A stretch of DNA of 64,000 bases, taken from positions 248,001-312,000 of the forward strand of contig NZ_QVFV01000003.1 of assembly GCF_004212215.1 (NCBI RefSeq). The letters run 5' to 3'. Below the pieces are notes generated by a model. It made no database searches and was not told where the DNA came from. It saw only the letters and a list, made by a program, of their open reading frames with translations. Position numbers and translations under genes: made by a program. Origin of the DNA: Leptolyngbya iicbica LK (GTDB taxonomy: Bacteria > Cyanobacteriota > Cyanobacteriia > Phormidesmidales > Phormidesmidaceae). Positions 25,442-34,518 of this stretch are shown piece after piece. The number at the start of each line of letters is the position of its first letter. The stretch's first letter is position 1.

Positions 25442-26997
25442 GCAGTAATGGCGTGCAGCCGTTTGAAAATAACTGGGCTTACCTAAAAACGGAGCTGCGC
25501 TGGCTCGATCGCATGTTGATGATGGCGGTAGCTCGCAAGCGCCAGGATGATAAAGCCGTGCATCGGGTATCTAGTGCCACCGTGGACGAGATCACCAGCC
25601 ACTGGTGGAAGGGCATCATCACGGTGAATCGCGGCATTGACGATCGTGAAGGCCCCCCGCCCAAACGCCAGCCCCCCGCCACCCCGAGTCAAGCCAGCTA
25701 TAGTCAACAGCTACAGCTGCGGGTGCGGGCGTCGCAACAGGCCAATATCCTTCTGGCGTTGCCGCTATTGCGCGATCGCCTCCAACTCTCGGAGGTTGAG
25801 AAGAATCTGGTGCTGATGGCGATCGCCCCCGAAATTAATCGCCGCTATGGTCGTCTTTACGATTACCTACAAGAAGAAGAAGGGGCGCTGGCCGATTTGC
25901 CCACGGTGGATCTCTGTCTGCGATTGCTGTGTCGCAATGATCAAGACTGGCAACAAGCTCGGGCTCGCCTCACGGCCCATCACTCTCTGGTCCACCGTGG
26001 CCTGCTGGAGTGGATTGGGGATGAAGACGGTACGCTGCTGAGTCAGCAAGTGCGCGTCAGTGACGACCTGGCAAATTTTTTGCTCGCCGATTATCCCACT
26101 GCCGCCACCCTAGAGTCGTTGCTGGCATCCTCGGCACTCGATGGGTCAGAGGCGTTGGATGAACTGCCATCGGGAGTGGCACCCCGCCGGAGTACTGCAC
26201 CCGTGCCGCTCGCCGACTCGGAGACAGCTGCGCTAGACAGCTCTGAGGAAACCGCTGCTCCGTCGTCGACAACCTCCACTACCTGGGACGATTTGGTCTT
26301 GCCCAAAGCCCTCATGCGGCAACTGCAATATCTGGCTCGTCAGGCCCAAGCCCGCCACCATGAGACCGACATTCCCGGCCTAATGGTGTTGCTAGTAGGA
26401 GCACCGGGTACGGGAAAAACCACGGCAGCCAGCGCGATCGCCACTGATCTGAAAGCGCCTCTCACCTCCGTTGACCTGGAAACACTGACGCCTGAGGACT
26501 ATCCCGACAGCTTGACGGCTTCCCCCAGCGAAACTACCAGCTTGCTCTTAGTCAACCAGGCCGAGCACTGGTTTGGTCGCCAGTCCCAAGTCGAGGCCCC
26601 CTGGCTGCATCAATGGTGGCAATGGCGACAGCAGTTTGGTCTGACCCTGGTGAGCACGACTGCCCCGCAAAAAATTCTGCCCCATTGGCGACAAAAGTTT
26701 GACGTTGTGCTCACCCTGCCGCGTCCCGATGAGAAGACTCGCCAGCAACTCTGGGAACGGGCGTTTGCCCCCAAGTTCAAAACTCATCAGTTGGATTGGC
26801 GGGCGATCGCTCAACAGCTTCCCCTCACGGGCGGCGAGATTAGTATCCTGGCCCAGACCATCGAGCTGGATCTGCGATCGCGGCAACGTGCCACGGTTAC
26901 CCTCGCTGTTTTCCGGGCGGCACTGGCGCTCCATCATCCCCACTTAGAGGTGACAGCCGTCGCCAAAGCTAAAGTAAACAACCCCAAACAGCCCTAG
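25438..26997 (+). CDS. AAA-family ATPase with a degenerate Walker B
   Basis: A 519-residue cytoplasmic protein. The N-terminal ~210 residues are helical and unassigned, a Ser/Thr/Ala-rich linker spans about 220-285, and the AAA module fills 285-500. Walker A is GAPGTGKTT near residue 322. The Walker B line reads LLLVNQAEHWFG: Asn373 and Gln374 replace the usual Asp-Glu, which normally bind Mg2+ and activate water. ATP binding without efficient hydrolysis is expected from this. Sensor-1 is also altered (LVSTTAP). It overlaps the VOC gene upstream by 4 nt. The architecture (helical N-domain, linker, single AAA) resembles cyanobacterial AAA proteins of unknown function. Confidence 0.82.
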   Translation: MSSNGVQPFENNWAYLKTELRWLDRMLMMAVARKRQDDKAVHRVSSATVDEITSHWWKGIITVNRGIDDREGPPPKRQPPATPSQASYSQQLQLRVRASQQANILLALPLLRDRLQLSEVEKNLVLMAIAPEINRRYGRLYDYLQEEEGALADLPTVDLCLRLLCRNDQDWQQARARLTAHHSLVHRGLLEWIGDEDGTLLSQQVRVSDDLANFLLADYPTAATLESLLASSALDGSEALDELPSGVAPRRSTAPVPLADSETAALDSSEETAAPSSTTSTTWDDLVLPKALMRQLQYLARQAQARHHETDIPGLMVLLVGAPGTGKTTAASAIATDLKAPLTSVDLETLTPEDYPDSLTASPSETTSLLLVNQAEHWFGRQSQVEAPWLHQWWQWRQQFGLTLVSTTAPQKILPHWRQKFDVVLTLPRPDEKTRQQLWERAFAPKFKTHQLDWRAIAQQLPLTGGEISILAQTIELDLRSRQRATVTLAVFRAALALHHPHLEVTAVAKAKVNNPKQP

Positions 26998-27038
26998 TAA
27001 CGGGCATCGCGCCAAGCGGTGCAACCCAGCTGGCATCG

Positions 27039-27575
27039 CTAAAACAAGGGCCACTGTTGATGACACGTCCAACTGTTATCCTCATGGCGCTCATAGAACC
27101 GGAGTTCCCAAGCCACCGACGCCTGCGGCTTCACGAAGTCTTCAGCCAGTTGTTGCAGTACTTGACGGTGCTCACTTTCAAAGCCGTAGGCCAAACTCAG
27201 ATGCAGCCAATCTTTGAGCCGAAGGGGGGCTGACCGGGTCGGCGAATTGGCGGCACTGGCAAAGTCAGCAATCAGCTGTTTGAGCCAGTCAGAAGACAAT
27301 TCCAACCCATGCCACTGTGCTCGAAACGTGAGAGCTTTCACCCCAATCGGGGGCTGCGGTTGCGATCGCCGATGCCGTTGCAGCGATCGCGCCAACCCAT
27401 CTACATAATGCGGAATGCTGCTGACCGTGTCTTCAAAAAAGCCCGTCAGCGTGCAGTGCGGCATATAGTGGTGGGCCAGATTAGGGCCACAAGTAGCGCG
27501 ACTGCGTTCAAAATACACCGCGAGTTGATCGGCTAATTCCCCGACTGGGCAGGCGTAAACAATCAGTTTGGGCAT
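27039..27575 (-). CDS. 2H phosphoesterase-like protein (RNA ligase/cyclic phosphodiesterase fold)
   Basis: A ~178-residue soluble protein with the two signature motifs of the 2H superfamily: HCTLTGFF near residue 40 and HLSLAYGF near residue 125, each an H-x-[TS] tetrad. Family members open 2',3'-cyclic or other cyclic phosphates, or ligate 2'-5' RNA ends. The start MPKLIVYACPVGELADQ is the usual N-terminal strand; an ATG three codons earlier is also possible. It is encoded just upstream of pilD on the same strand but with no obvious functional tie. The substrate is unknown; both catalytic His are present, so it is probably active. Confidence 0.82.
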   Translation of the reverse strand: MPKLIVYACPVGELADQLAVYFERSRATCGPNLAHHYMPHCTLTGFFEDTVSSIPHYVDGLARSLQRHRRSQPQPPIGVKALTFRAQWHGLELSSDWLKQLIADFASAANSPTRSAPLRLKDWLHLSLAYGFESEHRQVLQQLAEDFVKPQASVAWELRFYERHEDNSWTCHQQWPLF

Positions 27576-27623
27576 GGGTTGCAAATACGAGTCAGGCTCT
27601 GGAAAATTGCCCCAACGCGGTGT

Positions 27624-28442
27624 TTAGCTGGCCAGGGGAAAGAAGAGTTGCCAGTACCAGTTGATCAGGCGATCGCCCCAAAACAGCGTAACCAATCCTC
27701 CCAAGGCGAGAAAGGGGCCAAACGGAATGGGATTTTGGCGGGTGGTCAGCCGGAGCGCGATCGCGGCGCCCCCGATCAATGCGCCCAAGGCACAAGCCAA
27801 AAAGCTACTCAGCAACATGCCCTGCCAGCCGAGCCAAGCCCCCAACATCGCGGCTAGCTTACCGTCGCCGCCCCCCATCACCGTTTTACCCGTCAACACC
27901 GAGCCCACAAATCCGATCGTTTCAAAAATCCAGATGCCCAGCACTGCCCCCACGACGGCAGCCATTAAGCCGCTGGCTGCATGGCTGAGCGTCAGCGTCT
28001 CGGTGGAAAAAATCAGGAGCGTTTGGGCCAGGATCCCAAGCACTAATCCAGACTGGGTCAAGACATTGGGCAAGGTCAGCGTGTCGAGGTCGATAAACGT
28101 GAGGCACACCAGCCAGCTCAAAAAAATCCACGCGCCGACGGTGGCCCAAGTTAGCCCAAAGTAAGCAAAAGTGCCTAAAAATAGACCGCCGACCAATGCC
28201 TCTACTAGGGGATAACGGGGCGCGATCGGGGTATCGCAGTACCGACAATGGCCTTTGAGCCACAGCCAACCCAAGATGGGCACATTGTCGTAGGGGCGCA
28301 GGGGATGATGACAAACCGGACAGCGAGACGGCGGATGCAGCAAAGAGAGTGCTGCCGGCACTCGGTAAATCACAACGTTCAAAAAGCTGCCGATCGCCGC
28401 TCCGAACGCAAACACAATCAGTGGAAAAATGATACCTATCAC
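27624..28442 (-). CDS. pilD: Prepilin peptidase / N-methyltransferase
   Basis: Membrane aspartyl protease that removes the leader from type IV prepilins and methylates the new N-terminus. At the N-terminus, AAIGSFLNVVIYRVP is followed by the zinc-type CPVC...CRYC motif (residues ~40-75), where methylation takes place. About seven or eight membrane helices follow. The second catalytic Asp is in the GxGD motif (MGGGDGKLAA), and the first in FIDLDTLTLPN. The 272-residue length is normal. In cyanobacteria this enzyme serves pili for motility, adhesion and DNA uptake. No pilin genes are in the window. A helical phosphoesterase gene follows it. Confidence 0.94.
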   Translation of the reverse strand: MIGIIFPLIVFAFGAAIGSFLNVVIYRVPAALSLLHPPSRCPVCHHPLRPYDNVPILGWLWLKGHCRYCDTPIAPRYPLVEALVGGLFLGTFAYFGLTWATVGAWIFLSWLVCLTFIDLDTLTLPNVLTQSGLVLGILAQTLLIFSTETLTLSHAASGLMAAVVGAVLGIWIFETIGFVGSVLTGKTVMGGGDGKLAAMLGAWLGWQGMLLSSFLACALGALIGGAAIALRLTTRQNPIPFGPFLALGGLVTLFWGDRLINWYWQLFFPLAS

Positions 28443-28490
28443 AATGGCTCTGGCACCGTGTGCTGAACAGGATCCCGTTTGCCCAGAGAG

Positions 28491-28769
28491 TTAGTGAATA
28501 TCGGGCTCAATTTGCTCGAGGGGCACAAAACACTCACTCGGTAGCAAGACTGGCGGGCCGCTGAAGATCAGTTTGCCCCGGCGACTTTTGCGATTAATCG
28601 CGACGCCCATGGGCCGCTGCATGTCGTCAGGATGCACCTCATAGTAGGTGCGATAAATGTGTCGGGCAGCCTTAAGCAAGGCCGGATCAAAAATGGCGGC
28701 GGCCCCAGCAATTTCGTCGGGATAGGGGGCACGGGCGATCGGTGGGAGCGGCTGATGATAGCTATGCAC
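28491..28769 (-). CDS. Small hypothetical protein
   Basis: A 92-residue open frame of no family I can name. The sequence is plausible as protein, with IARAPYPDEIAGAAAIFD, a helical LLKAARHIYRTYYEV and a basic segment NRKSRRGKLIF. It has no signal peptide or membrane helix. The gene fills the gap between pilD and leuB, and its codon use matches neighbours (many GCC, CTG, CGG). It may be a conserved cyanobacterial protein. The function is unknown. Confidence 0.6.
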   Translation of the reverse strand: MHSYHQPLPPIARAPYPDEIAGAAAIFDPALLKAARHIYRTYYEVHPDDMQRPMGVAINRKSRRGKLIFSGPPVLLPSECFVPLEQIEPDIH

Positions 28770-28862
28770 AGCTCAGGAACCCTTAGTGTGTGGACAAAAG
28801 TTCAGTCAACTATAGCAGCAGTCTTTACAATCGCTCGGCGAGCGATCGCTTTGCAAAACTTC

Positions 28863-29945
28863 TTAAGCAAGTGCCTCTAGGATAGCGTCTCCCATGGCTT
28901 TGCAGCCAACTGGCGTCATGCCCTCAGCCATAATATCGCCCGTGCGATAGCCCTGATCGAGTACTGTGTTCACTGCCGCTTCAATCTTGTCTGCTGCTGC
29001 TGGCTGATCGAGGCCATAGCGCAGCATCATCGCTGCACTAAGCACCTGGGCGAGGGGATTCGCTTTGTCCTGCCCCGCGATATCGGGGGCAGAACCGTGG
29101 ACAGGTTCAAACACCCCAGGGCCATCGGCTCCCAAACTGGCGGACGGCAACATGCCAATACTGCCCGTTAGCATCGCCGCCGCGTCAGACAAAATATCGC
29201 CAAAGAGGTTGCCCGTCACAATGGTGTCGAACTGTTTGGGCCATCGCACCAACTGCATGGCCGCATTATCTACATATAAATGTGATAACTCTACATCGGG
29301 GTAGTCGGCGGCGAGGGCGGTGATGAGATCGCGCCATAACTGCGACACTTCCAACACATTCGCCTTATCGACAGAACAGAGGCGACCCTGCCGCTTTTGC
29401 GCCGTTTCAAAGGCGACGCGACCGATGCGATCGATTTCGCTCTCGGTGTAGGCCATGGTGCTGACCCCCCGCTTTTCTCCCGTTTCTGACTGAAAAATCC
29501 CCTTGGGCTCCCCAAAGTAGATGCCGCCGGTCAGTTCTCGCACCACCATAATGTCTACCCCTTCGACGACTTCCCGCTTCAGAGATGACGCATCAACCAG
29601 TTGGGGCAAAATCGTGGCCGGACGCAGATTGGCAAACAGTTCTAATCCCGCCCGCAGAGCCAGCAATCCGGTCTCGGGGCGTTGGTGGCGCGGCAGCGTA
29701 TCCCACTTGTAGCCGCCGATCGCCGCCAGCAACACCGCATCACTTTGCTTACACGTCTCCAGTGTGGCCTCTGGCAAGGGGGAACCCGTCTCATCAATCG
29801 CGGCTCCGCCCATGAGCGCTTCCTGAAAGTCGAAGCTGAGATCCAGCTGACTGCCTATCTGATTCATAACATCGACGGTGACGGCCATAATTTCAGGCCC
29901 AATGCCGTCGCCAGGGAGCAGAGTGATGCGAAAGGATTGCGTCAT
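28863..29945 (-). CDS. leuB: 3-isopropylmalate dehydrogenase
   Basis: NAD-dependent oxidative decarboxylase, third step of leucine synthesis from 2-oxoisovalerate. The start [19 protein letters not shown] at 29945 fits the family; an in-frame ATG at 29999 would add 18 residues with no counterpart. Substrate-binding Arg residues lie in [14 protein letters not shown]. The catalytic Tyr is in the segment [11 protein letters not shown] and Lys in [11 protein letters not shown]. The metal-binding Asp residues are in [14 protein letters not shown]. The NAD pocket [14 protein letters not shown] is complete. Length (360 residues) is standard. No other leucine genes are adjacent, as is usual in cyanobacteria. 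Confidence 0.97.
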   Translation of the reverse strand: MTQSFRITLLPGDGIGPEIMAVTVDVMNQIGSQLDLSFDFQEALMGGAAIDETGSPLPEATLETCKQSDAVLLAAIGGYKWDTLPRHQRPETGLLALRAGLELFANLRPATILPQLVDASSLKREVVEGVDIMVVRELTGGIYFGEPKGIFQSETGEKRGVSTMAYTESEIDRIGRVAFETAQKRQGRLCSVDKANVLEVSQLWRDLITALAADYPDVELSHLYVDNAAMQLVRWPKQFDTIVTGNLFGDILSDAAAMLTGSIGMLPSASLGADGPGVFEPVHGSAPDIAGQDKANPLAQVLSAAMMLRYGLDQPAAADKIEAAVNTVLDQGYRTGDIMAEGMTPVGCKAMGDAILEALA

Positions 29946-30100
29946 GGATTTGCCAGGAAATCGAATTGCGTGAGCAGAATGACCGTTAGCAACAGTCATC
30001 CAAAGGCGTATTATCCTACATCTGAGTCAGGAGTCCAACCCTGTTATTTGCAGGATGTCCGATCAATTGCCGAAAAATGGGGAGGAACCCGTTACAGTTG

Positions 30101-30742
30101 ATGGAATACCTTTATCTGCATGGGTTTGCGTCGGGGCCACAATCTGCCAAGGCACAGTTTTTCCAGCAACAGTTTGCGCAGCTGGGCCACCCCCTGCACA
30201 TTCTGGATTTGAATCAGGGGGATTTTACCCATCTCACCCTGAGCCGCCAAATTGAGCAGGCGATGGCGTGGATGGGCGATCGCCCCCAGGTCACCGTCAT
30301 CGGCTCCAGCTTTGGCGGCCTCACGACCTGCTGGCTGGCCGAACAGCCTCAGGTATCAGCTCAAATCAAACAGTTGGTGTTGCTCGCTCCGGCCTTTCAG
30401 TTCTTGGCTCAGTGGCTACCGCGCTTGGGGCCTGAAGCGGTAGCCCACTGGTGCAAAACCGGGCGGCTCTCGGTCTACCACTATGGTCAGCAACAGCAGG
30501 CAGAGTTAGCCTACGACTTCATCACCGATGCCCAAAAATATGATGAGGCTCATCTCCAGGCCGCCGTCCCAACGTTGATTTTTCACGGTTACCACGACGA
30601 TGTGATCGACATTCAAGTCAGTCGCGACTACGCCGCCCCTCGTCCTTGGGTGCAACTCATCGAACTCGACAGCGACCATGCCCTGGGCAATGTGAATGAC
30701 ATCATTTGGGCGACCTTGCGATCGCAGCTTGCACTCGCCTAA
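30101..30742 (+). CDS. YqiA-like alpha/beta hydrolase (esterase)
   Basis: A 213-residue serine hydrolase of the YqiA/UPF0227 type. The N-terminus MEYLYLHGFASGPQSAKAQ supplies the oxyanion loop (HGFASGP). The nucleophile elbow is GSSFGG (near residue 78). The acid Asp lies in FHGYHDDVIDI and the catalytic His in DSDHALGN. The start at 30101 is preferred; an in-frame GTG or ATG eight codons upstream (30077) is less conserved. Natural substrates are unknown, though E. coli YqiA cleaves short acyl esters. Its 5' end is 155 bp from the divergent leuB start. Confidence 0.85.
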   Translation: MEYLYLHGFASGPQSAKAQFFQQQFAQLGHPLHILDLNQGDFTHLTLSRQIEQAMAWMGDRPQVTVIGSSFGGLTTCWLAEQPQVSAQIKQLVLLAPAFQFLAQWLPRLGPEAVAHWCKTGRLSVYHYGQQQQAELAYDFITDAQKYDEAHLQAAVPTLIFHGYHDDVIDIQVSRDYAAPRPWVQLIELDSDHALGNVNDIIWATLRSQLALA

Positions 30743-31264
30743 ACAGGCTTACCTGCTGCCATAGAGACAGCGATCGTCGAGCCGACCATCATGACCTGCA
30801 AGGCGTCATTTATACGGTCTGATCATGAGGTCTTAACGAAGAAATGACGGTAAAGTTTTAGCCTAGATGAAGATACCCCTGTGGACTTGCAAGAATCTAC
30901 CATAGCGGTCAGGTTAGGAAGGAAAGCGGTCAGGGCTTTTACGTAAGTATCAGTACGACATGAGTACGATACGGATTTGGGTGCAGGGTTCATCGGTCAG
31001 GCGTATCATAATTTTTCAAGCGCATCTTGATATTTAGACTTTTTCAACCTTGTAAGATTTGCGATCGCCAGCAGTTAGTGAGTTAGAGCGAGCCTTATTG
31101 AACTGCAGACCGTGGTATTGGGTGCATCAACTTGGGAACGTCAGTCAACCTTAAGCAGACTTAAGTAGATATCAGTCAAAGACGAATCTTTAAACCCAGG
31201 TGAGTGAGGTCGAGCATTGCCTCACTCCGATTGAGTCAATTCCGCTGCAAGTGTTGAGGAAGGT
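30743..31264. promoter_or_regulatory. Long upstream region of the PEP-CTERM gene with a repeated octamer
   Basis: About 520 bp without a gene. CGGTCAGG occurs three times on the plus strand (30906, 30927 and 30994), the first two within a direct repeat of AGCGGTCAGG. Nearby is the tandem AGTACGACATG / AGTACGATACG. Such repeats could be regulator sites for the downstream gene, but no regulator is known. A long AT-rich tract (31010-31060) follows. Confidence 0.35.
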
Positions 31265-32128
31265 ATGAAGGCTGTCGGCCTAAAATGTATTTCAGCTGGG
31301 CTGGGGCTAGCGATCGCCACCAGCGCAGGGGGCGCAGCAGAAGCGGCCACCTTGATTTTGGGAGCCAGCACACAATCTCGATACGACCAATATGGCATTG
31401 ATTTTTTGGCCCCTCGGCCTGAGCATCCTCCCCTAGCTAACACCCTCACCGGGTGGCGGAATGATGTGGAATTTCGCTCCTACTTTTTCTTTGATTTAGA
31501 TACCGTATCTACTGCCGTGACGGGGGCTCGGTTGCGGCTCCTCAACAAGCGCTATTACTCCACTGAGGCCAGTGAAACCCTGCAACTGTTTGACATTGTC
31601 ACCCCTATGGAGCAGTTGGTCGGCGGTTTTGGGCGACCGGAGTTTTTTGCTGATCTAGGCCAAGATGATTCTGGACAAGGCAGCTACGGTGAAGTCACGT
31701 TAGTGTCTGCTCCTACCACCACTGACTTTGACAATCTGGTTGAAGAATACTTTGAAGTGGTGCTGACACAAGCCGCCATTGACGGTATTAATCGGGCAGT
31801 GGCAGCAGGGCAGCGCTATTTTGGCATTGGCATTCGACTCGCCGATACAAGTCGAGGCAGTCCCTACGCCTTTAAATGTGAATTTTCGAATGGCGAGCCG
31901 ATTCCCCCTGACGATTGTCCGGTGAGGGGAGTCCTAACAGAAGGAGTCGTCTTTTCGGGTGGCAAGGGCGATCCACGTCAGCAGTCTGAAGTACCAGGAG
32001 AATTGCTACTCGATCTGCAGCCAGATTCACCGTCAGTCGGAGTTCCTGAGCCGGCCACCGCCCTGAGCCTGATCACTGTGGGATTAACGGGTATCTGGTT
32101 CAAAAGTCGCCTACGGCAGTCTGATTGA
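31265..32128 (+). CDS. Exported PEP-CTERM protein
   Basis: A 287-residue secreted protein. Residues 1-28 are a signal peptide with an Ala-rich end (GGAAEAA). The C-terminus has the PEP-CTERM sorting signal VPEPATALSLITVGLTGIWF followed by basic residues, which exosortase cleaves and anchors in bacteria that make exopolysaccharide. The central domain (residues 30-240) is beta-rich and resembles DNRLRE/lectin-like jelly-roll domains of surface proteins (FRSYFFFDLDTVSTAVTGA), but no family is certain. Two Cys (near residues 206 and 219) may form a disulfide. Long upstream sequence with short repeats suggests regulated expression. The role is likely in the extracellular matrix. Confidence 0.85.
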   Translation: MKAVGLKCISAGLGLAIATSAGGAAEAATLILGASTQSRYDQYGIDFLAPRPEHPPLANTLTGWRNDVEFRSYFFFDLDTVSTAVTGARLRLLNKRYYSTEASETLQLFDIVTPMEQLVGGFGRPEFFADLGQDDSGQGSYGEVTLVSAPTTTDFDNLVEEYFEVVLTQAAIDGINRAVAAGQRYFGIGIRLADTSRGSPYAFKCEFSNGEPIPPDDCPVRGVLTEGVVFSGGKGDPRQQSEVPGELLLDLQPDSPSVGVPEPATALSLITVGLTGIWFKSRLRQSD

Positions 32129-32253
32129 GCGGGGGATGACCGATATCCCCCACCTGGATAGGAATTAGGCTGTTGTACAGGGGCATCTACTTGCTATTAA
32201 AACTGTGTCGCCCATCTCAAAGGCATCATTGATGCCAGCGAATAAGGCCAGGA

Positions 32254-32634
32254 CTACCCCGTTTGAGAAAAGGAATATGTAAAGAATCGATTGAGTATGC
32301 CGAGGGACTCAATCCGATATTCTGGCAGCATCGGCATATTGGGAATGCCCAGAGAAGTTCGATAAATGCTGCCGATCGCAAAATTTAAGCGCTCAGTGCG
32401 ATCGCGAATGAGGGTGTCTAACTCTGGCATGAGTGACTGCACCATCTCGCCACACTGGCCGCCCAAAAGGTCACTGATACCGGCGGGCAAATCGGTACAG
32501 ACTTCATCGGTGAGATAGGTTTGCGCCTGGGCCCCGACGTAATCGGCATAAGCCTCTGGGCCAGGATTAGTGACGACTAACGCAGCTGTGGCGACGGCTA
32601 AGATGATCGCCCCCAGCAGAACAGACAGTTTCAT
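32254..32634 (-). CDS. DUF4359-family protein
   Basis: A 126-residue protein with a single N-terminal hydrophobic helix (VLLGAIILAVATAALVVTNP), then TNPGPEAYADYVGAQAQTYL, typical of DUF4359. The helix acts as a signal anchor or an uncleaved signal, with the rest in the periplasm or lumen. Two Cys residues (EVCTDLP, GGQCGEM) could form a disulfide there. The start at 32634 (MKLSV) is preferred over 32676. The family is almost confined to cyanobacteria and its function is unknown. The gene ends convergently with the PEP-CTERM gene, about 125 bp away. Confidence 0.8.
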   Translation of the reverse strand: MKLSVLLGAIILAVATAALVVTNPGPEAYADYVGAQAQTYLTDEVCTDLPAGISDLLGGQCGEMVQSLMPELDTLIRDRTERLNFAIGSIYRTSLGIPNMPMLPEYRIESLGILNRFFTYSFSQTG

Positions 32635-32881
32635 TATGAATCCAGATTTACTAACGTGGACGCTCGCAGATGACACTGACGCCTGCTAGCTTTCGTGTCC
32701 TTGAGACGGGCGATCGCCGCTACGGTTCCATCGTAGTGTTCATGCTAGCAGAGTCATCATCGCACCATGTGGCCCTGCTAGCTGCAGTTGAGCAACAGTG
32801 ATCATCCCCTCACCAAGACTGAATTTGCTGACGGTGCTTGTCAACAAAACGAGATGAAATGCTATATTGAAAAACGCGCAT

Positions 32882-32955
32882 GGCGAGCGTAGCCAAGGGG
32901 TTAAGGCAGCGGATTGTGGTTCCGCCACTCGGGGGTTCGAATCCCCTCGTTCGCC
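32882..32955 (+). tRNA. tRNA-His (anticodon GTG)
   Basis: Full cloverleaf with an eight-pair acceptor (GGCGAGCG/CGTTCGCC) including the G-1:C73 pair that marks tRNA-His. The anticodon stem is GCGGA/TCCGC with loop TTGTGGT (anticodon GTG). The T loop is TTCGAAT. CCA is not encoded. Confidence 0.97.
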
Positions 32956-33414
32956 CTTATTTTACATAGTTAGCTTCAGGGCTAGATTCTTATTCGTGCT
33001 GGTCTGGTTGAGTCCGCTCAACACACCAAAGTTGATGTACAAAACAGCTTAAACCTTGGGAGTTTTACTAGGGTCGGTCGGTATGGCTCTCAGCATCCAA
33101 ACCCTACTCAAAAGCAACGTCATAGCGTCCGGTTAAAGGAGATCCTTCGTTCCTGCCGCGTTACTGTTTCTTGCAGTGAAGCATGCAGTCACAGCCAGGC
33201 GAGTACACAGCAGAGAATGGCTGTTGCTCAAACGACTTGTTGAAACGGTTAGCAGGACGGAGCCGTTTTCGTAAAGGGCTCAGGTAGGGCAACAAAATTC
33301 CTGATTTGACGCCTGATGGCTATTACTGTCAGAGGGCTGCGGGACTCAGGAGGAAGCTGAGTCATTTCTATCGATTCATTAGCTAACTTTACGGTTTGAC
33401 CTACGCTGAACTGA
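32956..33414. other. Intergenic stretch downstream of tRNA-His
   Basis: About 460 bp without a recognisable gene between tRNA-His and the 3' end of a response-regulator gene. Short open frames are present but read as chance. No integrase, direct tRNA 3' repeat or other attachment-site sign was found. Confidence 0.4.
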
Positions 33415-34518
33415 TTAGTGGTTGACTGCCACGGCAGGCAATGTAATGCGAACAATGGTTTGCTTTTTGGGGATACTTTCGATGACAAAAGAACCGTGAT
33501 GTAGTTCGACCAGTTTTTTGGCGATCGCTAAACCTAAGCCCACCCCCTGATGCTGAGTTCCCTCCTCTGAGAACTGCAAGTAAGCACCAATGTTGTCAAT
33601 TTCTTCGGGCGTCATGCCTTTGCCGTAATCAATCACATAGAAAACAAAAGCCTGGTTCTGAGAAGCACACACTACTTTTACAGGGCTTCCTTCTTCAGAG
33701 AACTTGAAGGCGTTGGCAATGATTTCTTGGCAAATCCACTTGAAGTTGGATGCTGATACCTGAGCTGAAGCGGGCTCAGCCATGAGCTCAAGATCAGCAT
33801 CACGTAAGAAATCTTTAGCAATCGTGTGAGCAATTTTAATCAGGACTTCGTCAGCGTGCTCTGTTCGCTGCTGCCGCATCGCGATCGCCCTTTCTGCATG
33901 GGGATCTAAGCTCTCCAACTGCGCAGAAAACATCAGTTTTTCTATCAACTCCGCCATCTGCTGAGCATTGCGATTAATCGCCTTGGCTAAACCCACGATA
34001 CCTGCGGTTGGCAAGGTGTCGGCTTTCAGACTTAATGAGTGAGAGAGCGCCCAAATTTCCTCTAGATAAGTGGCAATCTCTCTTGGGATAGCGTTATTGA
34101 CGCTCGTTCTCAAAATCTCTAATTGCTTCTTGGTTTCCTGGTGAGCGGCGGCCTTAAGCTTTAGGCGACTTTGGATAGTGCTTAACAGTTCATCATGAGT
34201 AAACGGTTTGGTGATGTAATCATTGGCCCCTAAATCCATCCCTTCTCTGAAGTCAATCTTGTCTGCTTTCGCCGTCAGAAAAATGAAGGGTAACGTTTGA
34301 GTTTGAGGATTGTTGCGAATTTTTTTTAGCACCCCGTGCCCATCTAAAATCGGCATCATGACGTCACAAATCACTAAATCAGGATGAAATTCCTCAATCA
34401 CCTCTAATCCTTCTTGACCATTAGAAGCACTTTCGACAATATAATCTTCAGCTTGTAGGATGTCGACAATGCTATCTCGAATGCCAACTTCATCTTCAAT
34501 CACAAGAAGTTTAGTCAT
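33415..34518 (-). CDS. Receiver protein with a kinase-like half lacking the phosphorylatable His
   Basis: A 367-residue two-component protein. Residues 1-120 are a receiver with intact acidic site, phosphoacceptor Asp52 (LVICDVMMP) and Lys104 (ITKPF). The second half is shaped like HisKA plus HATPase. In the HisKA helix the usual PHELRTPL is replaced by PREIATYL, with Arg146 at the His position, so it cannot be phosphorylated the normal way. The ATP-binding boxes look intact (WICQEIIANAFKFSEEG; DYGKGM; GVGLGLAIAKK). It overlaps the upstream hybrid kinase by 8 nt, so it is likely its co-translated partner. The protein might bind ATP as a phosphorylation-controlled scaffold. Confidence 0.9.
   Translation of the reverse strand: MTKLLVIEDEVGIRDSIVDILQAEDYIVESASNGQEGLEVIEEFHPDLVICDVMMPILDGHGVLKKIRNNPQTQTLPFIFLTAKADKIDFREGMDLGANDYITKPFTHDELLSTIQSRLKLKAAAHQETKKQLEILRTSVNNAIPREIATYLEEIWALSHSLSLKADTLPTAGIVGLAKAINRNAQQMAELIEKLMFSAQLESLDPHAERAIAMRQQRTEHADEVLIKIAHTIAKDFLRDADLELMAEPASAQVSASNFKWICQEIIANAFKFSEEGSPVKVVCASQNQAFVFYVIDYGKGMTPEEIDNIGAYLQFSEEGTQHQGVGLGLAIAKKLVELHHGSFVIESIPKKQTIVRITLPAVAVNH

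Noticed and set aside
32882-33414. tRNA-His as an attachment site
   Set aside because: No repeat of its 3' end or integrase gene was seen in the downstream gap.
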